DNA of 64,000 nucleotides, from NCBI GenBank assembly GCA_021904315.1, contig CM038916.1, positions 4,216,001 to 4,280,000 of the forward strand, written 5' to 3'. This stretch comes from Sphagnum magellanicum. Lineage: Eukaryota; Streptophyta; Sphagnopsida; Sphagnales; Sphagnaceae. Of the stretch, positions 62,871 through 64,000 are shown one piece after another (position 1 is the first letter of the stretch; the number at the start of each line of letters is the position of its first letter). Below the pieces are notes generated by a model, which searched no databases, was not told where the DNA came from, and saw only the letters and a list, made by a program, of their open reading frames with translations. Both the position numbers and the translations under genes were made by a program.

Positions 62871-63602
62871 TTTTTCCCCCCAATTTTGTGATGTAGCCAA
62901 AATTCTGGAAGATTATTTAGCCAGATGTGGCGATAAGAAAATATGAAAGTGAAAAAAATCTAGCATCCTTCTATATTTCTGGCTACCTGCCGCAACTTAG
63001 GACAGAATCTGGCGATTTTTTTTTTTGTATCGAAATTTGGCGAGAAAAAACTCCAGAAACAGAAATTTTTCGCCAATTTGAAAAACAATTCGCCAAAAAA
63101 AACCCCCTGTTTCCGAGAGTGCAAATGTGGGAGAGTTTTAGGGTTTGGAGATCTTGGCAAACGCAGTGTCCATCTTGACGTAGCGATTCTTTCTCGCGCT
63201 TCGGGGACCGGAAGAAAGAAAATCGCGGGGAAGACGACGACAAACAATTATCGGCATTGGTTGTTCTTTATGATTTTCTCCGACTTCGTTGTCAGTGGGT
63301 TGGACCTTTGGAAGACTGCCAAAAAAAAACCTTCTTTTACCGACAGTTGCATTTCCAGGGATTGAGAGCCCTGCAGAGGGGAAGGGATTGAGAAGGTCTG
63401 ATGTGGAAGGGATTGAGAGGTCTGCGGAAGTTTTTTTTTCCCTATTTCGGATGTGGCTAGTTTCTAGATTTGGAAATCGAGCATTTTTTCTGTATAGAAT
63501 TGACGAGGAGTTGGGAGACTGATCAAGCAATTTTTGTTGTTGTCGTTGTCGTTGTGGGAAGAAAGAAGAATCGACGAGAGAACTTCGGATTCTGATCAAG
63601 AG
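62871..63602 (+). promoter_or_regulatory. Promoter and leader of the gene starting at 63603
   Basis: Composition shifts from AT-rich to mixed with CpG (TCTCGCGCTTCGGGGACCGG at about 63193), as in the DGS1 leader. (GTTGTC)n-like sequence precedes the start. The open frames on either strand are not convincing. Confidence 0.4.
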
Positions 63603-64000
63603 ATGTTGAGGTTCTTGTTTTCATCAGTTGGTTCATGGCTGATCTTTGTAGTCAAGATGCCAGGGAGCATTTTGCTTCCCCGCAAAAATGACCACCACGA
63701 TCGTCAACGGTTTCTTGAGCGATCATCAGAGGGTGAAGCTGCTGTTGATGAGGATGATGAGCAGCAACGGCAGCAGCAGCAGGGATCATCGAGATCTGCC
63801 CTCGTCGCCGCCGTAGCAAAGTTGGACTCCACTCTGTCGGAGTTGGATCGAGCAAATGCCGTCATCGAAACCTTACGAACAGAGCTGCAGGAATCTAGAA
63901 TTGTGCAAAGAAATTTGGAGAAGAATCTTGAGGGGAAAGTCTCGGAGCTCAAGCGGTTGGAAGATCGTCTCCAAGCGCAGAACACGGAGCACAATGGCAG
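63603..64000 (+). CDS. Coiled-coil protein, first exon (3' end beyond window)
   Basis: Open from ATG 63603 to the window edge (132 codons), with a second in-frame ATG at 63657. The first start gives a hydrophobic N-terminus (MLRFLFSSVGSWLIFVVK), which could be a membrane anchor or targeting segment. The second start would remove it. Then come a Glu/Asp stretch, a Gln-rich run (QQRQQQQG), and a long heptad region from SALVAAVAKLDSTLSELDRA through LEKNLEGKVSELKRLEDRL, a clear coiled coil. The family is not recognised; many plant cytoskeletal and tethering proteins look like this. The last bases (AATGGCAG) could approach a splice donor just outside. Confidence 0.7.
   Translation, partial: MLRFLFSSVGSWLIFVVKMPGSILLPRKNDHHDRQRFLERSSEGEAAVDEDDEQQRQQQQGSSRSALVAAVAKLDSTLSELDRANAVIETLRTELQESRIVQRNLEKNLEGKVSELKRLEDRLQAQNTEHNG

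Noticed and set aside
63138-63599. 153-codon minus-strand frame
   Set aside because: It is antisense to the leader of the 63603 gene; composition is explained by the GC-richer promoter and no domain is seen.

Overview
This is nuclear DNA of a land plant. The genes are split by many short GT-AG introns, and three of them match plant proteins I recognise: DNA topoisomerase VI subunit B, a mitochondrial NFU iron-sulfur scaffold, and the NCA2/DGS1 mitochondrial outer-membrane protein. The gene-free DNA is very AT-rich and full of old, decayed simple repeats. The decayed retroelement reading frame near 53.4-54.0 kb belongs, as I remember it, to a type common in gymnosperms and other non-flowering plants. 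My best guess is a gymnosperm; this is an inference and the sequence does not prove it.

Layout. 1-6.55 kb: TOP6B, plus strand, 16 exons, 5' end off the left edge. 6.55-8.8 kb: spacer with tandem repeats and two weak candidate exons. 8.8-11.3 kb: NFU4/5-like gene, plus strand, 6 exons. 12.0-19.06 kb: a 2.9-kb block present twice in direct orientation (offset 4,095 bp). Each block carries a two-exon minus-strand gene for a 101-residue stress-response A/B-barrel (Dabb) protein. 19.06-38.4 kb: gene-free AT-rich DNA with a perfect hairpin, a field of GGTTATTTT-type repeats whose strand reverses half-way, a long inverted repeat and microsatellites. 38.4-44.6 kb: DGS1, plus strand, 15 exons, 603 residues, with a GC-rich leader. 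46.15-47.55 kb: a rearranged repeat and four phase-compatible exons, three of them coiled-coil-like. 47.7-54.0 kb: gene-free DNA with a palindromic CCTAGG-type field, a TTTAACCAAATTT-type field, a tRNA-like relic and the retroelement relic. 55.6-59.15 kb: an unrecognised locus dominated by a 613-codon Cys/Pro/Ser-rich reading frame. 59.15-63.6 kb: AT-rich spacer, then promoter or leader. 63.6 kb to the right edge: first exon of an unrecognised coiled-coil protein.

The genes do not form a pathway. NFU (Fe-S cluster delivery) and DGS1 (outer-membrane lipid and contact-site biology) both act in mitochondria, but 27 kb of gene-poor DNA and the Dabb pair lie between them, so this is probably chance. 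TOP6B acts in the nucleus in endoreduplication. The main novelty candidates are the Cys-rich 613-codon locus, the tandemly duplicated splice acceptor inside TOP6B, the recent Dabb gene duplication with diverging internal satellites, and the structured decayed repeat fields. I found no CRISPR array, rRNA gene or intact transposon.
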